Positions 34,158-42,656 of a stretch of DNA of 64,000 nt are shown in pieces (positions within the stretch are counted from its first letter, which is position 1; every line of letters begins with the position of its first letter). Origin of the DNA: Microbacterium sp. ProA8 (GTDB taxonomy: Bacteria > Actinomycetota > Actinomycetes > Actinomycetales > Microbacteriaceae); assembly GCF_039905635.1 (NCBI RefSeq), contig NZ_CP157000.1, positions 3,410,001 through 3,474,000 of the forward strand, in the 5' to 3' direction. A model generated the notes under the pieces. It searched no databases. It had not been told where the DNA came from and saw nothing but the letters and a program-made list of their open reading frames with translations. Position numbers and translations under genes: made by a program.

Positions 34158-34171
34158 GACTTATATAAGTC
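34158..34171. promoter_or_regulatory. Perfect palindrome overlapping a -35 box upstream of the ArsR/SRPBCC pair
   Basis: GACTTATATAAGTC is a perfect 14-bp palindrome. Its first bases overlap TTGACT (34157-34162), a -35-like box. An AT-rich palindrome this close to the start (34191) in such GC-rich DNA is a strong candidate autoregulatory operator for the ArsR-type protein encoded next. Confidence 0.6.
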
Positions 34172-34190
34172 GTGGAGCAAGTATGGAGTC

Positions 34191-34589
34191 GTGCACGCAC
34201 TCGACATCCTCGGCGATCCGGTTCGCCGGCGCATCCTCGAACTCCTGGCGGAGGGCGAGCGCAGCGCCGGCGAGATCGGCGAGGACGTGCAGCGCGAGTT
34301 CGGCATCTCCCAGCCCGCCGTCTCGCAGCACCTGCGCGTGCTGCGGGAGGCGGGATTCGCGACCGTGCGCCCCGAGGGCGTCCGGCGGCTCTACGCGATC
34401 GCGCCCGAACCCCTCGAGAACGCGGCAGCGTGGTTCGACCCGTTCCGGCGCTTCTGGCAGCCCCACCTCGACGCGCTCGGCACCGAGCTCGCACGGGGCC
34501 GCCGTCAACGGCGGCTCGCGGCCGAGGAGGAGCCGCAGACGGATGCCGAGCCCGATGAATCCGACACGACCGACCCCCAGGAGGAATGA
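34191..34589 (+). CDS. ArsR/SdpR family winged-helix regulator
   Basis: 132 residues from GTG 34191, behind TATGGAG. ALDILGDPVRRRILELLAEGERSAGEI, SQPAVSQHLRVLREAGFATVRPEGVRRLYAI form the winged helix, and AAWFDPFRRFWQPHLDALGTEL is the C-terminal helix typical of regulators paired with AHSA1/SRPBCC proteins. The end is acidic and disordered. It is followed after 1 bp by such an SRPBCC gene. The Cys residues of metal-sensing ArsR proteins are absent. Confidence 0.9.
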   Translation: MHALDILGDPVRRRILELLAEGERSAGEIGEDVQREFGISQPAVSQHLRVLREAGFATVRPEGVRRLYAIAPEPLENAAAWFDPFRRFWQPHLDALGTELARGRRQRRLAAEEEPQTDAEPDESDTTDPQEE

Positions 34590-34590
34590 C

Positions 34591-35265
34591 ATGGTCGACG
34601 TACAGCACCAGCTCGACGCGGTGAGCCGCGAGATCGAGACCGAAGAAATCGACGGCTTCCCGGCGCGCATGCAGACGCTCGCGCAGACGTATCCGTCCCC
34701 CATCGACGACGTGTGGGACGCCGTCACCACCACGGAGCGCATCGCGCGCTGGTTCCAGCCGATCTCGGGCGATCTCGTCCTCGGCGGCCGCTACCAGATC
34801 GAGGGCAACGCGGGCGGCGAGATCCAGGAATGCGCGCCCCCGGCGAACGGCTCGGCCCACTTCAAGGCCACCTGGGAGTACGGCGGGGGCGTGACCTGGC
34901 TCACGGTGCGGCTGACGGCGCAGGGCGAGGACGCGACACGGTTCGAGCTCGAGCACATCGCGCGCACCGACGACGTCCCCGCCGAGTTCTGGGACACGTA
35001 CGGTCCCGGTGCCACCGGTGTCGGGTGGGACGGCGGCCTCCTCGGCCTCGCCCTCCACCTCACCGGCGGCGACGGCCCCTCTCCGCAAGAGGCCGAGGCC
35101 TGGGCGTTCACCGACGAGGGCAGGTCCTTCTACCGCGGCGCCGCCGACGCCTGGGGCACCGCCCACGCCGCCGACGGCACCGACCCTGCGGCAGCCGCCC
35201 GCGCGGCGGACAACACCTACGCGTTCTACACCGGAGAGCCCGCCCCCGCGACGGCCGAGGACTGA
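34591..35265 (+). CDS. SRPBCC (AHSA1-like) domain protein
   Basis: 224 residues, start ATG behind GGAGGA. Core of the helix-grip fold: YPSPIDDVWDAVTTTERIARWFQPISGDLVLGGRYQI in parts, then TWEYGGGVTWLTVRL, ending in helices GVGWDGGLLGLALHL. Such proteins form an SRPBCC-ArsR pair in many actinobacteria, where the ligand-binding cavity may sense or sequester a hydrophobic molecule. The C-terminal ~60 residues (RSFYRGAADAWGTAHAAD) are an extension beyond the fold. Confidence 0.87.
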   Translation: MVDVQHQLDAVSREIETEEIDGFPARMQTLAQTYPSPIDDVWDAVTTTERIARWFQPISGDLVLGGRYQIEGNAGGEIQECAPPANGSAHFKATWEYGGGVTWLTVRLTAQGEDATRFELEHIARTDDVPAEFWDTYGPGATGVGWDGGLLGLALHLTGGDGPSPQEAEAWAFTDEGRSFYRGAADAWGTAHAADGTDPAAAARAADNTYAFYTGEPAPATAED

Positions 35266-35410
35266 GGCGGGCGCCCCGCACGCGCGGGGGTGACGGATGC
35301 CGCGGCTCGCGGCATCCGTCCCCGTTCCGCACGTTCGCCACGGCGGTGACCGGTCTATTCTCGGAGTGCGGGGACGCAGGGGCTCCCGCAGGACGTGGGA
35401 GGCTTCCGAC

Positions 35411-36523
35411 ATGACCCTCTTCGACGGCATCGAAGCGCGCAGCGTGGAGACGCCGGGACTGACCGTCAATGTGCTCGAACGCGCGGGCGACGACCCCGCG
35501 ACCCCGCCGGAGCGGACCGTGGTGCTGATCCACGGCAACGTCTCGTCGGCACTGTTCTGGCAGGAGCTGATGCTCGATCTGCCCACCGACCTGCGGGTCA
35601 TCGCGATCGACCTGCGCGGATACGGCGGCACCGAGCACGCACCCATCGACGCCACGCGCGGGGTGCGCGACTTCAGCGACGACGTCGCCGCCACGCTGCA
35701 GGCGCTCGACATCCCGACCGCGCATCTCGTCGGCTGGTCGATGGGCGCCGGCGTCGTCCTGCAGTACGCACTCGAGCACCCTGCGCTGAGCCTGACCCTG
35801 GAATCCCCCGTCTCGCCGTACGGCGTCGGCGGCACCCGTCGCGATGGGACGCGCCTCACCGACGACGACGCGGGCTGCGGCGGCGGGACGGTGAACCCCG
35901 ACTTCGTGCAGCGCCTGATCGACCACGACACGACGGCCGACTCGCCCACGTCGCCGCGGAGCGTCTTCCGGTCGGGGTATGTGGCTCAGGGGTACCAGAG
36001 CGAGCACGAGGACGTGTGGGTCGAGTCGATGCTGATGACGTCGACCGCCACCGGCAACTATCCGGGCGATGCGGTGGCCAGCGAGAACTGGCCCGGCTTC
36101 GCCGCAGGCCGCATCGGCGTGGTGAACACCATGGCCCCGGGGCATTTCGACGTGTCGGCGATCGTCGATCTGCCGGAGAAGCCGCCGATCCTCTGGATAT
36201 ACGGCACCCTCGATCCGATCATCTCGGACGCGTCGCTGTACGACTACAACAATCTCGGCAAGCTCGGCATCGTGCCGGACTGGCCCGGCGACGAGGTCGC
36301 TCCACCGCAGCCGATGGTGTCGCAGACGCGGGACGTCCTTGCACGCTATGCGGATGCCGGCGGCGAGGTGACCGAGCGGAGCCTCGAGGGCGTCGGCCAC
36401 ACCCCGCACCTCGAGCGGCCGGCCGAGTTCCGCCACGCGCTGCTGGAGGTCATCGGCTACGTGGGTCACCGCCACGATCCCGCGCCTCCGACCGAGGCGA
36501 TCATCCTCCGCTCGTCCGACTGA
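35411..36523 (+). CDS. Alpha/beta-hydrolase fold protein
   Basis: 370 residues. Oxyanion segment VVLIHGNVSSALFWQ, nucleophile elbow GWSMGAG (Ser), acid in WIYGTLDPIISD and His in GVGHTPHLE give a complete triad. An insertion of about 110 residues between strands 6 and 7 forms a large cap. ATG 35411 is preceded by GGGAGG. It could be an esterase, lactonase or epoxide hydrolase; the cap sequence is not one I recognise. It stands alone with 146 bp before and 75 bp after. Confidence 0.85.
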   Translation: MTLFDGIEARSVETPGLTVNVLERAGDDPATPPERTVVLIHGNVSSALFWQELMLDLPTDLRVIAIDLRGYGGTEHAPIDATRGVRDFSDDVAATLQALDIPTAHLVGWSMGAGVVLQYALEHPALSLTLESPVSPYGVGGTRRDGTRLTDDDAGCGGGTVNPDFVQRLIDHDTTADSPTSPRSVFRSGYVAQGYQSEHEDVWVESMLMTSTATGNYPGDAVASENWPGFAAGRIGVVNTMAPGHFDVSAIVDLPEKPPILWIYGTLDPIISDASLYDYNNLGKLGIVPDWPGDEVAPPQPMVSQTRDVLARYADAGGEVTERSLEGVGHTPHLERPAEFRHALLEVIGYVGHRHDPAPPTEAIILRSSD

Positions 36524-36598
36524 CATCGCGAGACGCCACGCACCGGGGCAGCGGAGGCGGCGCACGAGCAGCGCGGCGGCGTCCGTAGACTCGTCGGC

Positions 36599-37570
36599 AT
36601 GAGTGCTTCCGGTGGCAGCAAGGCGATCCTTGCGGCGTTTCTGGCGAACATGGGCATCGCCTTGGCGAAGTTCATCGCCTGGTTCCTCTCGGGCTCGGCC
36701 TCGATGCTCGCGGAGGCGATCCACTCGGTCGCCGATTCGGGCAACCAGCTGCTGCTGATGCTCGGCGGGCGCAAGGCCAAGAAGACGGCCGACCGCGAGC
36801 ACCCCTTCGGCTACGGCCGCGAGCGATACGTCTACGCGTTCGTCGTGTCGATCATCCTGTTCTCGGTCGGCGGCCTGTTCGCCATCTACGAGGGCGTCGA
36901 GAAGCTCACCCACCCGCACGCGCTGGATGAGAGATGGTGGTGGCTGCCGATCGTCGTGCTCGTCGTCGCCATCGGCCTCGAGTCGTTCTCACTGCGCACC
37001 GCCGTACGCGAGAGCAATCATGTGCGCGACCGCGGCCAGTCGTGGGTGTCATTCGTCCGCCACGCGAAGGCCCCTGAGCTTCCCGTCGTCCTCCTCGAAG
37101 ACATCGGCGCGCTCATCGGCCTGGTGTTCGCGCTCTTCGGCGTCGGTCTCACCGTGATCACCGGCAATCCGCTCTTCGACGCGCTGGGCACGCTGATGAT
37201 CGGCACGCTGCTGATCCTCATCGCCATCGTGCTCGGCATCGAGACGAAGAGCCTCCTCGTGGGCGAGGGCGCGACGGATGCCGATCACCAGCGCATCGTC
37301 GCCGCCATCACCAGCGGGCCCGAGGTCAAGAAGCTCATCCACATCAAGACGCTCTATCTCGGCCCCGACGAGCTCCTCGTCGCGGCGAAGCTCGGCCTCG
37401 CCGCCGACGCCACCCTCGAGCGCATCGCCGCCGACATCGACAAGGTCGAGGCGCGGGTGCGGCAGGCGGTGCCGTCGGCCCGGGTGATCTACCTCGAGCC
37501 CGACATCTACCGGCCGGACTCCGACCCCGCGCCGCCCACGTCGCAGTTCGTCATCAGTTCAAGCGACTGA
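36599..37570 (+). CDS. Cation diffusion facilitator family transporter
   Basis: 323 residues. First membrane segment KAILAAFLANMGIALAKFIAW, metal site in MLAEAIHSVADSGNQ (His and Asp), second metal site region LLEDIGALIGLVFAL, then a cytoplasmic ferredoxin-like C-terminal domain (KKLIHIKTLYLGPDELLVAAKLG). The exchange is probably Zn2+ or a related divalent metal for protons. An unusual long loop (REHPFGYGRERYVYAF, VRDRGQSWVSFVRHAK) is typical of the ZnT9-like subgroup. Confidence 0.92.
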   Translation: MSASGGSKAILAAFLANMGIALAKFIAWFLSGSASMLAEAIHSVADSGNQLLLMLGGRKAKKTADREHPFGYGRERYVYAFVVSIILFSVGGLFAIYEGVEKLTHPHALDERWWWLPIVVLVVAIGLESFSLRTAVRESNHVRDRGQSWVSFVRHAKAPELPVVLLEDIGALIGLVFALFGVGLTVITGNPLFDALGTLMIGTLLILIAIVLGIETKSLLVGEGATDADHQRIVAAITSGPEVKKLIHIKTLYLGPDELLVAAKLGLAADATLERIAADIDKVEARVRQAVPSARVIYLEPDIYRPDSDPAPPTSQFVISSSD

Positions 37571-37576
37571 CGCTTC

Positions 37577-37590
37577 CCCCTCCCGAGGGG
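37577..37590 (+). terminator. Hairpin after the CDF gene
   Basis: CCCCTC-CC-GAGGGG immediately after the CDF stop, a 5-6 bp GC stem with a tight loop. It is a possible weak intrinsic terminator; no U-tract follows. Confidence 0.4.
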
Positions 37591-37659
37591 TCCCGTCCGT
37601 CGGGGGAAACACCTCCCGACCGCATCCCTTACACCGCCCGCGAGACAGCACAGGGACCG

Positions 37660-38589
37660 ATCATCGAGTACTGCATCTTCACCGAGCCTCAGCTGGGGGC
37701 CACCTACGCCGACGAGCTCGCCTACGCCCAGACGGCGGAGCGGCTGGGCTTCACCGGGTACTTCCGCTCGGACCACTACCTGAGCGGGATGGGCGACGGC
37801 CTGCCGGGACCGTCGGACGCCTGGACGACGCTGGCGGGCCTCGCTCGCGAGACCTCGCGGATCCGGATCGGCACGCTCGTCTCGCCCGTCACCTTCCGGC
37901 ACCCCGGCTCGCTCGCGATCCAGGTGGCTCAGGTCGACGCGATGTCGGGCGGGCGCGTCGAGCTCGGGCTGGGAGCCGGCTGGTTCGAGCGCGAGCACCA
38001 GGCCTACGGCATCCCGTTCCCCGCCAAGAGATTCGACCTGCTCCAGGAGCAGCTCGAGATCGTGACGGGCCTCTGGGGGACGCCCGTCGGCGGGGCGTAC
38101 AGCTTCAGCGGCGCCAACTACCGCTTGACCGAGGCACCGGCCCTTCCGAAGCCGGTACAGCAGCCGGTGCCCGTCATCATCGGCGGCGGTGGCCCCCGGC
38201 GCACCCCCGACCTCGTCGCGCGCTTCGCCCGCGAGTACAACATCGGCTTTCCCGAAGACCACCAGATCGCGGAGCGCATCGACAACCTGCGCGCCGCCTG
38301 CGAGCGCATCGGCCGCGACCCGGCCACGGTGCGGCTCTCGGTCGCGATGTCGACCTTCGCCGGGCGCGACGACGCCGAGATCGCCGCGCGCGCCGAACGG
38401 ATCGGAAAGACGATCGCCGAGGTGCGGGACGGCACGAACATCGTGGGCGACGCCGCGGAGATCGGCGAGCGCATCGCGCTGTACCGGTCGTTCGGCATCG
38501 AGCGCGTGTACTTCCAGCTGCTCGACCTGCAGGACGTCGCCCACGTCGAGTACCTCGGCGCCGAGGTGCTGCCGCACCTTCCCCGCTGA
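37660..38589 (+). CDS. LLM class (F420-dependent type) oxidoreductase with a non-standard start
   Basis: The protein clearly begins IEYCIFTEPQLGATYADELAY, the beta-1 strand and first helix of the luciferase-like fold, but no ATG, GTG or TTG lies upstream in frame. The only standard start, ATG 37789, would remove this strand and the SDHY residues. AUC at 37660 (or 37663), behind AGGGA, is the best start, giving 309 residues. Later features: RIRIGTLVSPVTFRHPGSLA, GRVELGLGAGWFEREH, PVIIGGGGPRRTPDLVARFA. These are typical of F420-dependent enzymes. Alternatively a point mutation has removed the start. Confidence 0.85.
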   Translation: MIEYCIFTEPQLGATYADELAYAQTAERLGFTGYFRSDHYLSGMGDGLPGPSDAWTTLAGLARETSRIRIGTLVSPVTFRHPGSLAIQVAQVDAMSGGRVELGLGAGWFEREHQAYGIPFPAKRFDLLQEQLEIVTGLWGTPVGGAYSFSGANYRLTEAPALPKPVQQPVPVIIGGGGPRRTPDLVARFAREYNIGFPEDHQIAERIDNLRAACERIGRDPATVRLSVAMSTFAGRDDAEIAARAERIGKTIAEVRDGTNIVGDAAEIGERIALYRSFGIERVYFQLLDLQDVAHVEYLGAEVLPHLPR

Positions 38590-38602
38590 TCCCGCCGCCG
38601 CC

Positions 38603-39322
38603 TCAGACGGGCAGGCGGTACGAGGGCAGCCCGCGGCGACGGATGAGCCATTCCGCGAACACGAGGTTCGGCAGCCAGGCGATGAACGGCACGGCGGCGT
38701 AGGCGTTGGCGAAGTCGGGAGTCTGCCCGAACAGGAGCGGTCCGAACACCAGGAGCGGCAGCCAGATCCGCAGCGTCACGGCGGAGTACGTCAGGGCGTA
38801 GTTGCGGATCATCCACGCCCGGTGAGTGGGCACATCGCCGCGCCGGATGGCGCGGTACGCCCGCCAGCCGGTGACGAGCCACAGCACGGCCAGCGTGCTG
38901 AAGCCGAAGAACCCGACGAAGCCGGCGCTGCTCGTCGGGGCGATCACGAGACCGCCGAGGCTGCCGACGGCCACGCCGACGAGATACACGCGACCGATCC
39001 AGCGGTGCAGGCGTGGCGCACGGGCCCGCAGACCACGCCAGAACTGCAGTGCCCCGAGCACGAGCGCCGTTGCGCCGCCGGCGATGTGCACGTAGAGCGC
39101 CGTCTGGATGAACGGCGGCTTGCCGACGTAGTCCTCGGCGAGCCCGGGGCTTTCCGCGAGCGTCTCGAGCGAGGCGGTGAAGTACGGGACGGCGGCATAC
39201 GCGACGATCGCGATGGCCGTCAGCAGGACGAAGGTCCAGCCGATGCGGGAGCGGATGCCGCCCGGCCGCGCGAGCGCGGGTGCGGTGCGGACGGGTTCGA
39301 TGAGGCGGGTCACGAGCGTCAC
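38603..39322 (-). CDS. DUF2306 family membrane protein
   Basis: 239 residues from GTG 39322 (GTG 39313 also possible). About six to seven membrane helices. The conserved histidines typical of DUF2306 appear in ALYVHIAGGATALVLGALQFW, APRLHRWIGRVYLVGV, and DVPTHRAWMIRNYALTYSAVTLR. Family function is unknown; the histidine pattern suggests haem or quinone contact. Convergent with the LLM gene at 13 bp. Confidence 0.85.
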   Translation of the reverse strand: MTLVTRLIEPVRTAPALARPGGIRSRIGWTFVLLTAIAIVAYAAVPYFTASLETLAESPGLAEDYVGKPPFIQTALYVHIAGGATALVLGALQFWRGLRARAPRLHRWIGRVYLVGVAVGSLGGLVIAPTSSAGFVGFFGFSTLAVLWLVTGWRAYRAIRRGDVPTHRAWMIRNYALTYSAVTLRIWLPLLVFGPLLFGQTPDFANAYAAVPFIAWLPNLVFAEWLIRRRGLPSYRLPV

Positions 39323-39425
39323 GCTAGGCCCGCACGGGCGAGCCGCAGCAGGGTGCTGTCCCCCGCATCCGCCGCGGCTGTCCCCCCGGATCAGCCCGTG
39401 CTCTCCGTCGGGATGCGGGGGCGGG

Positions 39426-39887
39426 TCAGCGTCGGGCGTCGAAGAAGGCGCGCAGGAGAGCGGATGCCTCGGCCTCGCGCACGCCCGCGACGACCTCGGC
39501 CCGATAGGGCAGGCGCCGGTCGCGCACGACGTCGTACACCGATCCGGCCGCGCCGGCCTTCTCGTCCCAGGCGCCGAAGACGAGCCGCGAGACGCGCGAC
39601 TGCAGCACGGCGCCCGCGCACATGACGCACGGCTCCAGCGTGACCACGAGCGTGCAGCCCTCGAGGTTCCAGGCACCGCGCTCCGCGGCCGCGGCCCGCA
39701 GCGCCACCACCTCGGCGTGCGCCGTCGGGTCGTGCTCGAGCTCGCGGAGGTTGCGGCCCTCGGCGATCACCGCGCCCGCGGCATCCGTCACCACCGCACC
39801 GACCGGAACGTCGCCTGCCTCGCCCGCCGCTGCGGCGAGCGCGAGCGCGCGGTCCATGGCGGCGAGATCGGCGGGAGCGGGCTGCAC
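39426..39887 (-). CDS. tadA: tRNA adenosine(34) deaminase
   Basis: 153 residues from GTG 39887. Converts A34 to inosine in tRNA-Arg(ACG). Zinc and catalytic motif HAEVVAL near residue 61 and PCVMCAGA near 90 are complete, with the preceding GAVVTDAAGAVIAEGRN. C terminus ends LLRAFFDARR, typical of TadA. Longer in-frame upstream starts overlap upp's promoter and lack conservation. Divergent from upp with 69 bp between. Confidence 0.93.
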   Translation of the reverse strand: MQPAPADLAAMDRALALAAAAGEAGDVPVGAVVTDAAGAVIAEGRNLRELEHDPTAHAEVVALRAAAAERGAWNLEGCTLVVTLEPCVMCAGAVLQSRVSRLVFGAWDEKAGAAGSVYDVVRDRRLPYRAEVVAGVREAEASALLRAFFDARR

Positions 39888-39944
39888 AGCACGAGCGTAG
39901 CCGCCCTCGCACCACCCGCCCCGGGTTCGGAGGCGACGACGCAC

Positions 39945-39950
39945 TAACCT
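39945..39950 (+). promoter_or_regulatory. -10 box of upp, leaderless start
   Basis: TAACCT ends 6 nt before the upp ATG, so transcription would begin at or next to the start codon and the mRNA would lack a leader. No ribosome site is visible upstream, which agrees. No clear -35 box. Confidence 0.45.
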
Positions 39951-39956
39951 GTCTCT

Positions 39957-40589
39957 ATGCGCCTGCACGTCGCCGACCACCCGCTCATCACCCACAAGCT
40001 CACGGTGCTGCGCGACCAGCGCACCTCATCGCCCGTGTTCCGTCAGCTCACCGAGGAGCTCGTCACGCTCCTCGCGTACGAGGCGACCCGCAATGTCCGC
40101 GTGGCGCCGATCGAGATCCAGACGCCGGTGACCACCACGACCGGCGTGAAGATCAGCGAGCCCCGCCCGCTGGTCGTGCCCATCCTGCGCGCCGGCCTCG
40201 GCATGCTCGAGGGCATGGTCAAGCTCATCCCGACCGCCGAGGTGGGCTTTCTCGGCATGGTGCGCGATCACGAGACGCTCGAGCCGTCGACCTACGCCGA
40301 GCGCCTGCCCGACGACCTGAGCGACCGGCAGTGCTTCGTGCTCGATCCCATGCTCGCGACCGGCGGCTCGCTCGGGGCCGCGATCGAGTTCCTCTTCCAG
40401 CGCGGCGCGCAGGACGTCACCGCGATCTGCATCCTCGGCGCCCCCGAGGGCGTCGCCGCGATCGAGAAGCAGGTGGAGGGCCGCGATGTGACCCTCGTGC
40501 TCGGTGCGATGGACGAGCGGCTCAACGAGCACGGCTACATCGTCCCCGGCCTCGGCGACGCCGGCGACCGGCTGTACGGCACCGTCTGA
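39957..40589 (+). CDS. upp: Uracil phosphoribosyltransferase
   Basis: 210 residues. Salvages uracil to UMP using PRPP. PRPP loop [21 protein letters not shown]-terminal [16 protein letters not shown], and the C-terminal uracil-binding flap [21 protein letters not shown] are all intact, and length is standard. ATG 39957 has no ribosome site but a -10 box just upstream, consistent with leaderless translation. Confidence 0.95.
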   Translation: MRLHVADHPLITHKLTVLRDQRTSSPVFRQLTEELVTLLAYEATRNVRVAPIEIQTPVTTTTGVKISEPRPLVVPILRAGLGMLEGMVKLIPTAEVGFLGMVRDHETLEPSTYAERLPDDLSDRQCFVLDPMLATGGSLGAAIEFLFQRGAQDVTAICILGAPEGVAAIEKQVEGRDVTLVLGAMDERLNEHGYIVPGLGDAGDRLYGTV

Positions 40590-40598
40590 GCCGAGGCT

Positions 40599-40613
40599 CG
40601 GCCCTTGGGGCCG
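40599..40613 (+). terminator. Hairpin after upp
   Basis: CGGCCC-TTG-GGGCCG, a 6-bp GC stem 10 bp after the upp stop, in the 55-bp gap to the convergent decarboxylase-like gene. A second, weaker hairpin (GTCTG-CGAGT-CAGAC) follows at about 40636-40650. Confidence 0.5.
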
Positions 40614-40644
40614 ATGCGCGCGCCTGGCGACCCCTGTCTGCGAG

Positions 40645-41952
40645 TCAGACGATCGGCACCCGGCGGGCGTCCGATCCCACGACTGCATCGACAGTCGTCC
40701 GTACCGCAGCGGCACCCCGTCCCACCACGGCGACCGGAGTGAAGGGGCGTCCGTTGAACCGCGTCGCCGTGACGGTGGTGTAGGCGCCCATCGTCGGGCT
40801 CACGAGCAGGTCTCCGACGTGCAGCTCGGGCAGCAGCACCTCCCGCGCGATCACGTCCGACGAGTCGCAGGTCGGTCCGGCGAGCGTCGCCCAGCGGTGG
40901 TCGCCCGCGTGTGCGCCGGCGGAGAGCCGACCGGTCCAGGGATCGGTGCTGGTCAGGTCGCGCGCCGCGAACACGAGCGGGTGCACGTCTTCGGTGAGCA
41001 CGTTCGAGTACGAGCCGTAGAGGCCGTCGTCCAGGTAGTACCACCGTCCGTCGCCACGCTCGGCAATGCCCACCACGCTCGTCACGAGGGTCATCGCATC
41101 GGCCACCATGACCCGGCCGGGCTCGGCGATGATGTCGAGCCGGCGAGCGTGCGGGGCGAGCACCGGCCGCAGCACGGCGGCGATGTCGTCGATGGCCGCT
41201 GATTCCGCGTCGTACGAGGCGGGAAACCCTCCGCCGATGTCGAGCGTGTCGAACTGCACGTTGCAGCGCCGTTCCAAGATCCCCATGAGCTCCAGCGTGT
41301 CGGCAGCGGCGGATGCGAACCGGGCCGGATCGTCGAGCTGGCTGCCCACGTGATAGCTGAACCCGGCCACCGTCACGCCGGCGGCGAGCGCGTTCTCGAC
41401 GAGACGCGCGGCCTCGAAGGGGCCGACGCCGAACTTCGTCGACAGATCGCTCTTCGCGTGCGGGCTGCGGTACGCCAGCCGCACCAGCAGCCGCGTGTCA
41501 GCCGGCGCACCTCGGAACTTGTCGATCTCGACCGGGTTGTCGACCACGAACGTGCGCACTCCGGCGGCGAGGGCCTCGGCGATCTCGGCGGGCTTCTTGA
41601 TCGGATGCGTGTGGATGATCCGCGACGCGTCGACGCCGCGGCGGGTCAGCATCCCGAGCTCCTCGCCGGTGGCGATGTCGAACCCGCACCCGGCGTCGTC
41701 GAGCACGTCGAGCACGGCGTCGTGCGCGAGCGCCTTGACCGCGTAGTGGAACCCGACGAACGGGAGAGCCTCGCGCAGCCGCCGATACTGGCGGCGGACC
41801 CGATCCGGCTCGAGCAGCAGGAGCGGTGTGCCGTGCCGGGCGACAGCGGCGCGGGCGGCCACCGACGACAGCAGAGCGGATGCCTCGGCCCGCCGTCGAT
41901 CGCCGAAGGCGGGCGTCGTGCGCGGCTCGCGCCGCAGCGCGGAGAGGTTCAT
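40645..41952 (-). CDS. Fold-III PLP decarboxylase (ornithine/lysine decarboxylase-like)
   Basis: 435 residues. The PLP lysine is in FHYAVKALAHD near residue 73, then FDIATGEEL, IIHTHPIKKP, SYHVGSQ, the phosphate-binding LDIGGGFP, IAEPGR, and the C-terminal catalytic cysteine in GPTCDSSDV. This is the eukaryotic-type ornithine decarboxylase pattern, also found in diaminopimelate and carboxynorspermidine decarboxylases; the PTCDSSD form favours ODC. An N-terminal extension of about 40 residues is present. ATG 41952 overlaps the stop of the upstream membrane protein gene. Confidence 0.85.
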   Translation of the reverse strand: MNLSALRREPRTTPAFGDRRRAEASALLSSVAARAAVARHGTPLLLLEPDRVRRQYRRLREALPFVGFHYAVKALAHDAVLDVLDDAGCGFDIATGEELGMLTRRGVDASRIIHTHPIKKPAEIAEALAAGVRTFVVDNPVEIDKFRGAPADTRLLVRLAYRSPHAKSDLSTKFGVGPFEAARLVENALAAGVTVAGFSYHVGSQLDDPARFASAAADTLELMGILERRCNVQFDTLDIGGGFPASYDAESAAIDDIAAVLRPVLAPHARRLDIIAEPGRVMVADAMTLVTSVVGIAERGDGRWYYLDDGLYGSYSNVLTEDVHPLVFAARDLTSTDPWTGRLSAGAHAGDHRWATLAGPTCDSSDVIAREVLLPELHVGDLLVSPTMGAYTTVTATRFNGRPFTPVAVVGRGAAAVRTTVDAVVGSDARRVPIV

Positions 41953-42506
41953 GTCAGCGCCTCCCTCGTCCGGCGGGTGCGGCGTCCGTCGCGCAGCCCG
42001 GTGCGTGCGGTGATCGTGAACGCCCCCGCGGCCACGGCATAGAACACGGCGTCGGCGGCGACCTTGCCGAGGAGCATCCCCCAGACCGGGTCGGGCACCA
42101 GCCAGAGGCCGAGCATGAGCGCTGCGGGACGAACCAGGAAGGTGTCGAGCAGCTCGGCTGCGCCGAACTCGGCGACCAGCAGCACGCCGGTGCGCCCCAG
42201 GGCGCGGCGGCGCGTCGCCGTGACCGGCAGCTGCTCGACGTAGATGGTGACTGCGAGGACGGCGTAGAAGCCGACGATCTCGCCGAGGAGCGCCGCGAGG
42301 GCGATCAGCGGGGCCGCGTCGGTCCACAGGGTGACGAGCAGGCCCGCGATCACCATCGTCGCCGTGCCGGTGATCTCGGCGGGCAGGTAGCGGGCGATCC
42401 AGAACAGCAGCCCGCGACGGGACTGCACGGCGCCGGCTGACGCAGCCGGATCGGCCGCCGTGGGGGCGATCCCCGCCTGCGCGGCCGGCCGGTCGATCGT
42501 GGTCAT
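41949..42506 (-). CDS. Four-helix membrane protein coupled to the decarboxylase
   Basis: 185 residues from ATG 42506. Four or five hydrophobic segments: EITGTATMVIAGLLVTLW, LIALAALLGEIVGFYAVLAV, LLVAEFGAAELLDTFLV with ALMLGLWLV, and VAADAVFYAVAAGAFTI. I do not recognise the family; topology is like GtrA-type proteins but no diagnostic motif is seen. Its stop overlaps the decarboxylase start (ATGA), so it is likely a membrane partner, such as a substrate or polyamine carrier, which is inference. A hairpin can mask its ribosome site. Confidence 0.65.
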   Translation of the reverse strand: MTTIDRPAAQAGIAPTAADPAASAGAVQSRRGLLFWIARYLPAEITGTATMVIAGLLVTLWTDAAPLIALAALLGEIVGFYAVLAVTIYVEQLPVTATRRRALGRTGVLLVAEFGAAELLDTFLVRPAALMLGLWLVPDPVWGMLLGKVAADAVFYAVAAGAFTITARTGLRDGRRTRRTREALT

Positions 42507-42513
42507 GGCGTCC

Positions 42514-42535
42514 CCCTCCGTCTGACAGAGGAGGG
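42514..42535 (-). promoter_or_regulatory. Hairpin masking the ribosome site of the membrane/decarboxylase operon
   Basis: In the minus-strand RNA, CCCTCC (42535-42530) can pair with GGAGGG (42519-42514), extended by TC/GA across a bulge, with a 5-nt loop. The right arm is the Shine-Dalgarno sequence 7-8 nt before the ATG at 42506, so folding would hide it. Confidence 0.4.
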
Positions 42536-42656
42536 AGCATCGACGATGATACGGCGGGCGGGCGCGACGGCGCCCGACATGGAAACGGCGCGACACCCGC
42601 CCCTCGCCGAACGGATGTCGCGCCTGCACGCCTTCTGGCGCTTGGTAAGGCTACGT

